Source: Branchiostoma floridae (Eukaryota; Chordata; Leptocardii; Amphioxiformes; Branchiostomatidae). From it: a stretch of DNA of 64,000 bases. The position numbers were made by a program, and so were the translations under genes. The notes under the pieces were generated by a model. The model did no database searches. It was not told where the DNA came from and worked only from the letters and a program-made list of their open reading frames with translations. Location: positions 2,537,928 to 2,601,927 of the forward strand of contig NC_049982.1 of assembly GCF_000003815.2 (NCBI RefSeq), in the 5' to 3' direction. Shown one piece after another: positions 11,901 to 22,620 of this stretch (the first letter of the stretch is position 1; every line of letters begins with the position of its first letter).

Positions 11901-13883
11901 GGCAAGTGAATTCGAAGCTGTTCAACTCGCCCTGGCATGTAGCTCCATTCTGACAGGGGGCGCTGGTGCACCCGATAATATCTTCAACGAGAAGTATTCA
12001 TAAATGAAAATGTTCATTCTTCCAATAAATACGCATTTACCGCAATTTTTCGAGTTTTTTTTTTAAGTTTCATATTATTTGCTGTGAATATTTATTCCTA
12101 CACTAGAGGCTAACATTTTCCCTAGTGGAATCGAGGATAATAGGGTTGGTGGTTGCGCAAGAAAAGTATAAGTTGTGTCTCAAGTCTCAAACTTTGTATT
12201 TGAATTACGACACGGGTGTTGCTGATTAGGGTCATAATTCTTTGGTTCTTATTTCGAGTCTTTCTTTTGCCTCTTCGCTTCACCGATATGCTCGGCTGTA
12301 CTTAAAACAATAAAAGGGACAAAATACCTTCCAGTACAGATCATCTTACAGTTATATTACTATAGATGTTAAGCGTGTTCTTGTACATTCAACATTCTAT
12401 ACAGTTTTATCCAGCATATTCGGCATTGATAATAAATACAACCTTACCTGCACACAGGGCGTACATGTTGTTGTAGTCTACTCCATGCAGACTACTGTGG
12501 TGAGTGTCGTAGTCCACTCCGTACGCGCTGTCATCACCACTGTTCCAGTTAGGCATGTACACAAAGGTGTCATCAAGGGGCTGGCAGTCCCCAGTGTGAG
12601 TATCTCCACACAGGTTTACCGTAAGCACCGTCATTGTATAACAGGTGTCTCTCGCGCGAGGTAAACAGCAGGAGGGAAATGACTGGACCTCATATTCGAT
12701 GCAGCCTGAGGTCCAGTATTGGGTACACCCGTCATTAATACTTCCTGAGAAGAAGCACGGATACCTCATCCCCGCCGCCTCACACGTGGCCTTGACGTTG
12801 GCATTGGTCATCTGGCCGGAGACCTGAACCTTAAAGAAACTCCAGGTGTCAACCGTCGTCAGGTATTCTTGGCCTAAAAAGAATAAGAAAAGATATTTCG
12901 TTTATGTTTTGAAAGGTTCAATGGCACCTTGGCAATTGAATATAGGTTAACTTAGTACTGTATATAAAATTTAGTTCTTTCACATATACAAATAAATAAA
13001 AAAGAAAAATTGACAAAAAAATTACAGGATCCTAAGAAAGGGTATGCCACCCCGTAAGGGGCGGTATAACCCAAACGGTGCTGTGAATATAGAATACAAC
13101 ACGGTGTATTCGGTATCACCCGAGGTACCAGCCCGGACCGCGGGAAGGATCGCCGAGGCGAAGCTGGAACAGAAGGAGGAACAAAGATTGCACAACAGCA
13201 AATTCTAACGTCGAATCCGGTATCGAATTTCAAGCGTGCCGTATTCAGCCCATTCGAAATAGTTCGATTTACTCGAAGGAAGCCTGTGTGATACAACTTA
13301 GAACCCGTGTGATACGGAAAGTTATCACACGGTCCGGAACACCCGTATCGAACGTTTTCGCGTTACAGGTATGGCATGATATACTGTATGAATTTGACTA
13401 CTAGCTAAACTGCTTGTTAAGATAAATTGCAAGAAATACGTTGTAGTAATGCACCATCATATTTGCGATTTTTTAAAATCTTCTGAACTTGATGATTAAG
13501 ATACAAAATCCCAATTCATAAACACAGCCTTCTGAAAAAAGGAGTATAGGCGGAAAGGAGTGTCGCTTCCGGGATACTATCTTATACCACTGGTAAATCT
13601 TCTTGGAGATTAACGCTTTATTCCAGAACGACATTTACTTTTTGTTAATGTTTGCAAACCAAAGTCCACGCAAAATGGGGCCTCTTGTAAAAAGTTGACC
13701 AGAAGGGCTTTTCCGTTCTCATTGTTTATACACTGCGTACTACACGTTAAAGATAATTGTGTTTTGAATGAAGAACATCACCGCAAGGGTGTCTGATTTA
13801 TATCCTTAACGAGTCGTATCCCTACCTTGTGATTGGGCCGGCCAGGCGACCATAGCCACGGTCAAGAGCAGGAACGTCCACAT
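5877..13883 (-). CDS. Gene E: secreted EGF / C-type lectin mosaic protein
   Basis: Exons: 13826-13883 (signal peptide [19 protein letters not shown]), 12448-12873 (N-terminal domain), 11865-11981, 11554-11667, 11297-11410 (three EGFs), 9504-9617 (EGF), 8853-9077 and 8505-8633 (C-type lectin domain), 8242-8361 and 7916-8029 (EGFs), an exon probably lost in the N run 6968-7798, and 5877-5992 (terminal exon, stop TAA). All visible junctions are phase 1 with GT/AG. If the missing exon is 78 nt as in A, B and C, the product would be 574 residues. The family suggests a secreted recognition or matrix protein; the ligand is unknown. The start is supported by a TATA box 65 bp upstream. Introns hold several MITEs and a LINE end. 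Confidence 0.85.
6968..7798. other. Assembly gap (831 N)
   Basis: The run of N lies where gene E should have the 78 nt exon for the xDWC-type four-cysteine module (compare 40395-40472, 30632-30709, 48113-48190). Open frames running through the N are artefacts. Confidence 0.99.
7916..8361 (-). CDS. Gene E distal EGF exons (two)
   Basis: Exon 8242-8361 encodes [16 protein letters not shown]...[10 protein letters not shown], a six-cysteine EGF without the calcium motif. Exon 7916-8029 encodes [20 protein letters not shown]...GYGGENC, a calcium-binding type EGF with a Cx[DN]x4[FY]xC hydroxylation consensus. Both are phase 1-1 and match gene C 40996-41115 and 40668-40781 closely. Confidence 0.85.
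8505..9077 (-). CDS. Gene E C-type lectin domain (two exons)
   Basis: Exons 8853-9077 (75 codons) and 8505-8633 (43 codons). Landmarks: DCYQF, TCRAAD, STWLAMK (WIGL position), [23 protein letters not shown]. The canonical EPN is EPS, and the WND position reads SSNNY, so classical calcium/mannose binding is doubtful. Five cysteines are visible; the one in DCYQF has no obvious upstream partner within the domain. Confidence 0.85.
9165..9386. mobile_element. MITE-like element with ~28 bp terminal inverted repeats
   Basis: The left end reads CATCTGAGTGGGGTGAGGAG. The right end, complemented, reads CATCTGGGTAAAGAGCGCTC, and both run on to GCGCTCCCG. It has no coding capacity and lies in a gene E intron. 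Confidence 0.6.
9504..9617 (-). CDS. Gene E EGF exon before the lectin domain
   Basis: It encodes [20 protein letters not shown]...[15 protein letters not shown], phase 1-1, 38 residues. The W after the second Cys and the KYTTGEHC end mark this as the module always found just upstream of the lectin exons (35305-35418 in B, 42119-42232 in C, 50607-50720 in A). Confidence 0.85.
9743..9935. mobile_element. MITE-like element with ~59 bp terminal inverted repeats
   Basis: Arms are 9743-9800 and about 9877-9935. Both read inward TGTAATATCCA...CAAATTTTCGACTGAA with a few mismatches. It is non-coding and lies in a gene E intron. Confidence 0.65.
9950..10342 (+). mobile_element. 5'-truncated non-LTR retrotransposon end
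   Basis: The frame reads [20 protein letters not shown] then [11 protein letters not shown], the CxxC...HxxxxC tail region of LINE reverse transcriptases, with a stop near 10280. The 3' UTR contains TTAGCCCCAATGGGGCATGA and AATAAA, and ends in (ATTGTC)n at 10321-10340. Antisense to gene E. Confidence 0.7.
11033..11205. mobile_element. Foldback element with ~77 bp arms
   Basis: The arms 11033-11110 and 11128-11205 are near-perfect inverted copies (GTTAATGACCCGCC at the tips, then GGTGTCATAACGCCTGGTCC) around a short loop TCGTTCGCTTCGCTCAC. Gene E intron. Confidence 0.8.
11297..11981 (-). CDS. Gene E proximal EGF exon triplet
   Basis: Exons 11865-11981 (39 codons), 11554-11667 and 11297-11410 (38 codons each), all phase 1-1. 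The last two differ at only a few residues ([11 protein letters not shown] versus [11 protein letters not shown]), so they duplicated recently. The first has DIIGC in place of the calcium-binding DxDEC and one extra residue (NSFEFTCQC). Genes A, B and C have a single EGF here. Confidence 0.85.
12448..12873 (-). CDS. Gene E N-terminal domain exon (uninterrupted)
   Basis: 142 codons, phase 1-1, acceptor TTTTTAG, donor GCAG/GTAAGG. It starts [20 protein letters not shown], then [20 protein letters not shown], and ends NNMYALCAG. It has nine cysteines, one extra in the SCCLP insert relative to gene B. I recognise it as a lineage-typical cysteine domain without an assigned function; no known fold is claimed. 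Confidence 0.8.
13037..13080. repeat. Repeat fragment shared with 10893-10930
   Basis: GGTATGCCACCCCGTAAGGG...GGCGGTATAACCC occurs here and, nearly identical, at about 10895-10928. It is followed by the dispersed repeat noted for 2940-3090. Confidence 0.5.
13826..13883 (-). CDS. Gene E signal-peptide exon
   Basis: It encodes [19 protein letters not shown] plus one base of a Gly codon, donor AAG/GTAGGG. It is nearly identical to the orphan exon 21390-21453 apart from a 6 nt difference. Confidence 0.85.
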
Positions 13884-13947
13884 CTTTGACGTCTGCAACG
13901 TTGAGTTGAGACTGCTTTATGTGTGTGGGAATTCTGCCGTGCCTGGC

Positions 13948-13955
13948 TTTTATAT
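13948..13955 (-). promoter_or_regulatory. TATA box of gene E
   Basis: The minus strand reads GCATATAAAAGCC 65 bp upstream of the ATG, well placed for a start near 13922. The duplicated copy near 21517-21527 reads CACATAAAACG and is weaker. Confidence 0.6.
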
Positions 13956-13989
13956 GCAGTTGGTGGTAACAAGAACGGAAGAGCCAATC

Positions 13990-14570
13990 ATCTACTGGCC
14001 AACGTTAACGAACCACTGGCTGATATGAGTCGCAATAACACATCCTTGACGACACGGGCATGGGGCACAAACTCTCCAAACATTCTCATTTGCAGGTTCG
14101 TTGTTTTGCCTACCTCTGCACAGGACAACCCGTGTAATAGCGGTGTTTATAGGGTGATTGGCGTGTGTAGACAACAGAACATTCCTCACCTTTAAAATAA
14201 TCTTTCGGCTCCATTTACGTTGTAATTTTCCATATTTATACTGCCAACAATATCAATGGCAGAATTCATGCGAATAACACAACGCTTTTCAGTTATTCTA
14301 TATGTTAATTGTACAGTCGCAATTTCAGCTACTGGTTCCGTTATGATAAACGTTAAACTCGATGGTACCTCTGAACCACTAACCGGTGTGAGCCGTGGTA
14401 GCACATTCTTGACAGCACGAGCATTAGACACGAACTGTCCAAATATCCTCATTTGTAGGTTCGTGGTTTTGGTCACCTCTGCACGAGGCATTCTTGGTAA
14501 TGGCCTGTGTTTGTGGAGAAGGAGGTGTTTCAGTGACGTAAACGTCATCGCAGCTTAGGTGGTTTATGAC
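13990..14570. repeat. Dispersed repeat block in the gene E upstream region
   Basis: Segments near 14030-14180 and 14390-14550 share GCACGAGGCATTC...GGTAATGG and GGAGGTGTTTCA with the tandem units at 15.4-16.1 and 23.1-26.2 kb, and the whole block is paralogous to 21580-22150. No gene is seen here. Confidence 0.55.
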
Positions 14571-14753
14571 TCACTCACGGGCCTCACCGCAGATGAGACT
14601 GGACTGAGGCTCGCCGTCATGTGGTTTAGAGGGAGGACGTGCACCACATATTACCGTTAAAAGGGTCTGTCAGCTACCAACTTTGGCACGAAACCCACAA
14701 TAATGGGTGGTGTGAGTAGACTTGGACGGAGGTGTTCCACTGATCATATATAA

Positions 14754-14968
14754 TTTCCAATAGGACGGCGCTCTCGCAGCGCTCTCTCCCGAACGTAAAT
14801 TTTGACAGACCTCTATTCGACTTAAAACAAACTTTTTTTACTCTTTGTGTGTTTTGTTGTCTTTTCTACTTTTAGATTCTGTATTAAATCATCAGTATTA
14901 AATCTAAGGTGTGTAAACATTCATTTTAGGCCGCAGTGAGAGCGCAGCACAATCGCCGTCCAGTGGAA
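14754..14968. mobile_element. MITE-like element with ~45 bp inverted ends
   Basis: The left end reads TCCAATAGGACGGCGCTCTC. The right end, complemented, reads TCCACTGGACGGCGATTGTG, continuing to GCGCTCTC. A paralogous copy is at 22323-22527, and a right-half fragment is at about 195-265. Confidence 0.6.
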
Positions 14969-15339
14969 AAGGGGGCCGAACCCAATATAAAAGGGTGCTG
15001 TGAGTGGTAAAGGTGGTGTTCGGCTTACGTGACGACAAAACAGCACTAATGCTGCGTGTGGCAAACAGTACAAACATGGCCATTAGAAGAATATTTCAGC
15101 TGTTACCTTTGGCACTAGTACCAGGCTCGCTGTGTTCAGGTTAGGGGATGGCAGTTGGACTGAAGCTTGCCGCATGTATGGTTATTTTCATTTCAAACTA
15201 TGACACACGTATGACATAAATATGTGGCATCTCTTTGTTTAATTTCCTGTGATATAGCGTTTGAAGGAAACGAAAAAAAGCACGTACAGTATAAGTAATA
15301 AAGCAATAGTGACCACTAGCTAGTGCACTTTGTGTATAC

Positions 15340-16100
15340 CTATAAACAAGGTACCGATATGAGGATGACATGATAATGACATGATGATGATGACTGATAT
15401 GACTCACAATGAGGAATTTTTCTCGCTACTGTGCATGGATTATATATCCATTGACTTTGCAAGTAAGCGTCTGGCGGCAACTTTGCAAATTTCACAATTA
15501 GACAATACCCGAGATTACTGACCCTGGCACGAACCACTCTTGGTAATAAGCCGTGTTTATAGAAACAAAGGTGTTTCACTGAGGTAAATGTGATCATGGC
15601 TGGGTGATAACAGGCTATATAGTAACAGTAAAGGGTACATGCACGCCAAACCAACATCGTAGCTGTGAAAAACCTCTGTTATTGCACTTGTTTACAACGT
15701 GTTGGTCTTTTCGCCAGTGCCGATCAATAACAAATACCTCCATTTTCAGAGAGCAAACGAAGGAAACAATCATCATTTAATTTACTAATGCTGTATATGC
15801 ATTATGACGGGACAGGCAGGGAATTCAAATCTATTTACAACTGTGCAGCGATTTATAATGTAAAAGTCCTCCCACTCCTGGGCATAGATTATTTACGCAA
15901 CCAATATGACGCAAGGGGGCAGCGAGAACTTTACCAAACGTCACAATTAGACGTTACCCTAGGTTACTGACCCTGGCATGGGGCACTCTCGGTAATGGGC
16001 CGTGTTTATAGTAACGGAGGTGTTTCGCTGTGGTAAATGTGATCACGGCTGGGTTGTAACAGTGTAAAGGTGCAGGGACAGAGTCTACACCGTGACTATA
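15340..16100. repeat. Two copies of the ~423 bp tandem repeat family
   Basis: Both copies contain TTACTGACCCTGGCACG and GTGTTTATAG-AAC-GGAGGTGTTTCACTG, as in the longer array at 23.1-26.2 kb. Reading frames that recur in them are by-products of the repeat. Confidence 0.7.
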
Positions 16101-16479
16101 TGACAGACTGCCTTTGCTCAAATTTACCTACTGAGCAATGTGGTGATTTCTGTGCTGTTGCAGATCAACAACAAAAAAACGACAATAAATATGCATAAAC
16201 ATTCCTGATGACAAGTCACGAAGGGAAATCTCTGATAAATTCTCTTATTGTCATGATGAATGGATTGTATTAAGAATTTACTTTAATTTGTTTCGCGGTT
16301 GGCATTGAAATCAAAGATGAAGCAGTGGTGATAATGGATTATATTGATACACATGTACCAAGGTTTGATAACAATGTACAGTATAGAACGTTCTTTTTAA
16401 TTTTTATTCTAAAAGACTGCATTAAAGATAATCTCTCATGTTTTCTGCCATAAAACCATATCTATATCGACATATTTGC

Positions 16480-16680
16480 CAGAAGGACATTGCAGACGAC
16501 ACGCCTTACTCCCTTTAGACACCTTCCCGTTGCTGGGTGCACAGGAGCTGTTCATGGTTCCTGTGAACATTCGATGACCGTACGGTCACCGTATATTCTC
16601 TGCACTTTGACCTTACTTTCAGACACACGTCTTTGGAGAGTCCAGAGTCCATTGTTAATCATGGCTAATTATAAGTAGAA
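16480..16680. repeat. Dispersed repeat, four copies in the window
   Basis: CATTGCAGACGACACGCCTT, GTTCATGGTTCCTGTGAAC, GACCGTACGGTCA and TTTGGAGAGTCCAGAGTCCA recur at 26635-26830, 28850-29000 and 29380-29545. I do not recognise the class. Confidence 0.6.
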
Positions 16681-17212
16681 CACAACGTTGTAAATGGGAA
16701 CCAATTGTCTCAGCTGATATTCCTCGATGCAGGCGCATACCACAAAAACGAGACTTCTTCCAACTATTCAATTCGAAACTCTTCATTAGTAAGTTTAATC
16801 CAAGGCCTTACCTGCTTAAAGTAGTAAACATTAGTATAGATTGTGGCGTAACTTTACTGTGCAGGTACTGTAGTTCCTTTGCAGTCATAGACTTGCATAA
16901 CGTTTCCTCTATCAACTCGTTCACGACAAGAAATAAAATCTTTTTTTCAATTCGGAGGATTCTATGAGACGTGTTTGTGTCGCCAAGTACAAAAGGTCGG
17001 CCCAGGGTTCATGCGATCTTAGTATGACATAATGAAGGTCAACAAACTCGAGATTCAAACCCGGCTTTAGACTGCAATCAGCAGTATCACCTGCATTTTC
17101 AAAACAGCAGAATATTATAATCACCATCAATCTGGATTCTTAAGAAGCTTAACTGCAAGTCCTGAGAAAAAGCTGGAGTAGCAGAGACTTGCTGTCCCGT
17201 CAGATTTGATAT

Positions 17213-19380
17213 TATTCAGTATCAGTCATATTGACAATCCAATACTCATTGGCATCGTTAAACGTTCGAAACTTTGCACATTGTAAAATGTTAGCATGAA
17301 CAAACATTTCAAAAGTCATCTGCCCCAAAGTATCAGAGTCTTCTAACAGCATTTTTCTAAGCCAGAATAAGAACACTTTAAGTGCAATTCATAACGTTTC
17401 AGTTCTTTAAAAACCAAATATATAATATATGTAACGTTATCTTTAATTCTAGGATTAAAAAATAAACATCTGGTATGCACATTAAAAGATATACGTATAG
17501 GAGTATACTCTGGTTCACAACCCTCGCACAAGATGTCTACTTAGATCAATGGCAGAACCTCAAATATTTTCCATTTTTGACACAACTGCAGAATTGCGTC
17601 GACGGTCAGTTATAGAGGATACATCTGCATCCAAGTGCTCACGAATTGACCTGAGATGTACGATACTAATCTCGTACAAGTCCCCTCTATTTTCCCAGTC
17701 ACAAAGATTTTATCAGGACAGGATTACATGCAAATATGACTGGACTTCATTCATGATTTTCTCCTGCATGTGGCTCTGGGGAGGATTGTATTACAGCAGA
17801 GTCCTGTCAATTATAATCACCATCAATCTGGAGTCTTAGACGCTTAACTGCAAGTCCTGAGAAATAGCTAGAGTAGCAGAGACTTGCGCATGCTGACACG
17901 TCATAAACTTCTGCACCAGGAATAGCCTTTGGCCTTGTTCTTCACATATAAGACCTCAACTCTTCGGACACTGACTTTAAAATAGTATGCCATAAAGTCG
18001 CTGACTGATCCCAGCATTCTCTGCTGCTAGAGGCAGCACTGTACATACATATAGACTAAACTTGGGGAGAATAATTCCCCCGGACTTTTATTCCGTTTTA
18101 TCTTACCCAATACTTGATATATTGCGTTACAGATTGTTTTTTAATTTTGTTAAATGTTTGCATATGGTTTTAGAACAACAAAATGCATGCTGCTATGATG
18201 GCAATGCCTTATTTATTGTAAAGCAAGGCTGTTGTTATTAATAACCTGAACTGAACTGAACTGAACAGGGATGAGGAGTTATGGGCAGTATGAATCAGCA
18301 ACCGACCCGTAATGCAAATCTCTGGCTCGCCTTCCTTTCATACACAATGTCTAGGGCCACATATAGTTGAAAGATGAGCTGTAAATGTAATTCAGTTTGA
18401 CATTTTCATGTCTTTAAGGAAAGCTCAAATGGGATTTCTGAACAAAATGCAAAATATACCATACTTTGAATAACAAATGGATCGCAGCAACGAAAGTCGA
18501 CCCCAAGCATTAGTACCAATCATTTAACATACAATGTAGGTTGAAAAAGAGCCATTAACTTTGCCATTTAAGTATTTGAGTTCCGCAACTCAACAACTTC
18601 GATTGGCAATTTCCCAAATGGCAATTTCTAGTTAAAAGCAATATATCTACTTTCAGGGACAACCACGTGGCTAAACGTCATTATCTAAACCATTACAATC
18701 CTTTATTTGATAGGTAATACCTACATCTACATTTGACAAAACGTTTCATCAAAATTCCATTCCACTTTGTTATGTACGGTACTTCGAATGCAGCAAAAGC
18801 TTACAATTTTCGCCAAATGCAAAAAAGTGACCTACTTTCAGGGACAACCGCGAGATTAAATGTCATAATCGATCTGAAAATTATATAGGCGTTGTCTACA
18901 TTTACTTTTGATGAGAAGTTGAATTAGACTTCTTTTTGCTTTGTCATGTAGAGTACTTGGATGCAGATGTATCCTCTATAACTGACCGTCGACGCAATTC
19001 TGCAGTTGTGTCAAAAATGGAAAATATTTGAGGTTCTGCCATTGATCTAAGTAGACATCTTGTGCGAGGGTTGTGAACCAGAGTATACTCCTATACGTAT
19101 ATCTTTTAATGTGCATACCAGATGTTTATTTTTTAATCCTAGAATTAAAGATAACGTTACATATATTATATATTTGGTTTTTAAAGAACTGAAACGTTAT
19201 GAATTGCACTTAAAGTGTTCTTATTCTGGCTAAGAAAAATGCTGTTAGAAGACTCTGATACTTTGGGGCAGATGACTTTTGAAATGTTTGTTCATGCTAA
19301 CATTTTACAATGTGCAAAGTTTCGAAAGTTTAACGATGTCAATGAGTATTGGATTGGCAGCATGACTGATACTGAATTTA
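17213..19380. mobile_element. 2.2 kb element with 424 bp near-identical inverted arms
   Basis: Arms 17213-17636 and 18955-19380 are inverted copies with very few differences (for example GACCGTCGACGCAATTCTGC and its complement). The 1.3 kb interior carries no convincing gene. It holds two copies (18650, 18833) of a ~180 bp unit starting CTACTTTCAGGGACAACC, seen again at 19547 and 20407, and a LINE tail near 18240. It could be a foldback transposon or a recent inverted duplication. Confidence 0.75.
18040..18272 (+). mobile_element. LINE or SINE 3' end with (CTGAA)n tail
   Basis: A sequence ending CTTATTTATTGTAAAGCAAG...TTAATAAC runs into CTGAACTGAACTGAACTGAAC, a short-period tail typical of non-LTR elements. 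The same tail on the other strand is at 60667-60705. Confidence 0.5.
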
Positions 19381-19657
19381 CAGTGTTTGATCAAGGATAA
19401 GTGTTGCACGACCTCTGTTACAGGTGTCTTTTAAAGCAGTGATATGTAATAAAGAATATGAAATATTGCTTCAGCTACGTTCTGTAATGTGTAACTAAAG
19501 GGACACTCATTTGATTTCATTTTATAGATCTAAATATGGCTACTTTCAGGGACAAACACGTGACTTAAAAATTACTACCTAAAATTAATATTTATTAGAT
19601 AGGCAATACATAGATCTTTGTTTCTTTCTTTGACGAGAAGTTGCATCAGAATTCTAA

Positions 19658-20307
19658 GGCCCCGTTCATACTAGGATTCGCGTATCGGGATATATCCGGA
19701 TACGGCGTAAATCAGGATATATCCATTTGCGTTCATACTAGGGTTAACGAATCCGGATATGATTGTTCGTGTCCAAAATAAGATCCGGATATATCCTAAT
19801 TACACCATCTGATGCTGCTTGGTGAAGTCAAACTTAACTCTTAAGTAGCGTTTGCTTTGGTGTAGCATGGTAAACGAGCTGCGTCGCGCAGGTAGATGAT
19901 GCCAACGCCCGAAATGAACAGTAGAAAAGTAAAGAAATGCAACCAAAATGAAGGAGTGTTTGCACGGCTACAAGTACACGTCTTCACACCTTACTAGAAA
20001 ACTTGAAAATGATCTTTATTCTTAACTGACCGTTCTAGAATGTTCTTTAGAACAGGAGTTCGTACCTGCCAGGTGCGAACACCTACGACGTAGCCCGCTG
20101 CCTCATCCTTACCATGCTACACCAGGCAAACGCTACTTAAGAGTTAAGTTTGACGTCAGATCCGACAGTGAATCCGGATACGTGAATCCTATAGCGTTCA
20201 TACCAGGGTTCACCCCGCAGCGAATCCGGATAAATCCACCTCCAGATGTGGATTCGGCGTATCCGGATATATCCCATAAAGATCCGGATTCGGACCGTTC
20301 ATACCAG
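19658..20307. mobile_element. MITE-like element with GTTCATACTAG ends, cut by a gap
   Basis: Sub-terminal inverted copies GGATATATCCGGATACGGCG (about 19690) and CGGCGTATCCGGATATATCC (about 20257), and an inner inverted pair AACTTAACTCTTAAGTAGCG (about 19829 and 20132). GTTCATACTAGG/GTTCATACCAG recurs at the ends. The right end runs into the N run. Confidence 0.65.
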
Positions 20308-20407
20308 NNNNNNNNNNNNNNNNNNNNNNNNNNNNNNNNNNNNNNNNNNNNNNNNNNNNNNNNNNNNNNNNNNNNNNNNNNNNNNNNNNNNNNNNNNNNN
20401 NNNNNNN
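20308..20407. other. Assembly gap (100 N, unknown true size)
   Basis: Exactly 100 N, the usual convention for a gap of unknown length. Confidence 0.99.
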
Positions 20408-20839
20408 GCCTACTTTTGAGGACAACGGCGTGACAACCAAACAAGTTACTAAATTTTGCAAGATTTTATTTGATAGATATATAAATCATCTATACAGCTG
20501 AAAATAACCAGGGCGTTACAAAGTTGGACCAAAAATGTTATTTTGAAGCTTGAAACATTGTATTGCATGAAATTTGGTACAAATTTTGTTGATTTTGTGT
20601 ACATTGAGATGTGGTCTTTTAGAAAATAACACTCTCTCCAGGAGGAAACTATGGCTTTAAGGAAACCTGACATATGTCATCTGTCAGGAGACACTGTTGC
20701 CAATAAAACAGGGGATACGGGTAACCTGATACATTGAAGGTGGCATAGGCTCCTGTTTCACAGGGGACAGTTGATGATGTAATCTAAGACCTTTCAATCA
20801 TATGGAAACCTAAACCCTAGAACAGCCAACTCACAACCA

Positions 20840-21290
20840 AGTAGATATTGGTGAGGACGCCCCAGCCACACAGAAAAGGGTCAACCTACAGTATCAAGTT
20901 CACGCACTAGGAGGCCCAAATTAAACCTGACCTCCAAGACACCAACAACAACCGATATACCAAAAATCATTTTAATCGCACATTGCGTTCTGGAGACACA
21001 GCACCGAAAACGCCCCACGCGCAAAGAAAAGGCAACCTCTAGTGTCAAGTTCAAGCACCATGAAACCCGAAAACAAACCTGAATGTCATGCCTCCACCAC
21101 CAACCCATGCACCAAAAATAAAAAAAAATGTATGCTTTTTTGTGTAAGGGGTGGCGTCAAAAAAGGATTGTACTTGAGTGCGCCACCTCTTTGTCATATT
21201 GTGTAATTGTCTAAATGTTTGAATAAAAAAATCATTGCGATCGCTTGATTTGTTCTGGAGATATATCGCCGGAAACGCCCCTTTCACACA
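20840..21290. repeat. Tandem ~154 bp repeat, two to three decayed copies
   Basis: The motif near 20858 (CAGAAAAGGGTCAACCT...AGTATCAAGTTCACGCAC) is repeated near 21012 (AAAGAAAAGGCAACCTC...AGTGTCAAGTTCAAGCAC), with a further partial copy near 21270 (CGGAAACGCCCC). No gene seen. Confidence 0.5.
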
Positions 21291-21389
21291 CACCCATTCT
21301 CCAGAAAACTATACCTGCATTACATCAGGCAACTGCACATTGTTTTGACCTCCACCTCATTCACGTCCTTAACCGATCCGTATCCCTAC

Positions 21390-21453
21390 CTTGTGATTGA
21401 GCCGGCCAGGTGACCACAGCCACGGTCAGGATCCGGAGCAGGAATGTCCACAT
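21390..21453 (-). CDS. Orphan signal-peptide exon D (duplicate of gene E exon 1)
   Basis: It encodes MWTFLLRILTVAVVTWPAQSQ with donor AAG/GTAGGG in phase 1. No matching N-terminal domain exon follows before gene E's own exon 1. Surrounding sequence (21360-22530) is paralogous to 13800-14970, so it arose by segmental duplication. The TATA box equivalent is changed to CACATAAAACG. It may be a relic, or an alternative first exon of gene E 7.5 kb upstream; the phase would fit. Confidence 0.6.
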
Positions 21454-22322
21454 CTTTAATGTCTGCAACGTTGAGTTGAGACTCCTTAATGTGTACAGAA
21501 ATGCTGCTGTGCTCGACGTTTTATGTGCTGTTGGTGGTGACAAGAACGGAAGCTAATCCTAGAGAACCAATCCTCTACTTTACACAGGCCAATAAACCAC
21601 TGGCTGGTATGAGTCGCGGTATCACATCCTTAACAACAAGGGCATGGGGCACAAACTCTACAAACATACTACACGAAGCATCATTTTTAATGGCTTGGGG
21701 CTTATAGACTGAGTTATTCGCGTGCGCAGGCAAACAGAACAAACATTGCCATTAGAATAATCTTTCCGCTCCAAACTTTGGCGTACCACTATTGACACAC
21801 GTACTTATAATTGCATTTACGTTATAATTTTTCATAGTTATAGTGCCATCAATATCAATCATGCAAATAACATCACACTTTTCAGTCCTGCAATATGTTA
21901 ATTGTACATGTTGCCATTGCAGCAACTTGTTCGGGTATGTTACCGTATGTAGATGTTAAACTCGATGTTACCCGTAAACCACTAACTGTTGTGAGCCATG
22001 GTAACACATCCATGACAACACGTACCAGCATTAGACACGAATTGTCCGAACATACTCATTTGAAGGTTCGTTGTTGTGTCTACCTCTGCACGAGGGCATC
22101 CGTAGTATAATCGCCAGTGTTTGTGAAGGAGGAAGTGTTTGACGTAAACGCGATCGCAGCTTATGTAGTTTAGAGGGAGGAAGAAGACCTTGCCAATGTT
22201 TTAAGTGTACCGCAGACAGTACATATATTACCATTGAAAGGGTTTGTCAGCTATGGCCTTTGGCATGAAACCCACATTTATGAGTGGTGGGAATGGAGAG
22301 TGAGGAGTTCAGCTGATGCACC

Positions 22323-22527
22323 ATTTCCGATAGGACGCCGCTTTTGCCGCCCTCTCTCTGTGACCTAAATTTCTAAAGATCTCTATTCGACGTAAAAAAA
22401 ATCTTCGTGTGTTTTCTGTCTTTTCTAGTTTGCACTTTGTATGGTATACTCATTATAAAAAGAAAGGTGAGTAAACATCCGTTTCAGGTATCAGTGAGAG
22501 CGCAGCGCGATTGCCGTCCAGCGGAAA
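22323..22527. mobile_element. MITE-like element, paralog of 14754-14968
   Basis: The ends read TCCGATAGGACGCCGC and, complemented, TCCGCTGGACGGCAATCGCG. It sits at the same relative position in the duplicated segment, so it was present before the duplication. Confidence 0.55.
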
Positions 22528-22620
22528 GGAAACCTTGACCCAATAATGTGTGGTGTGAGTGGTGACGACACAAACAGTACTAAATGCTGCGTGTGGCACA
22601 CAGTACAAACATGACAATTA

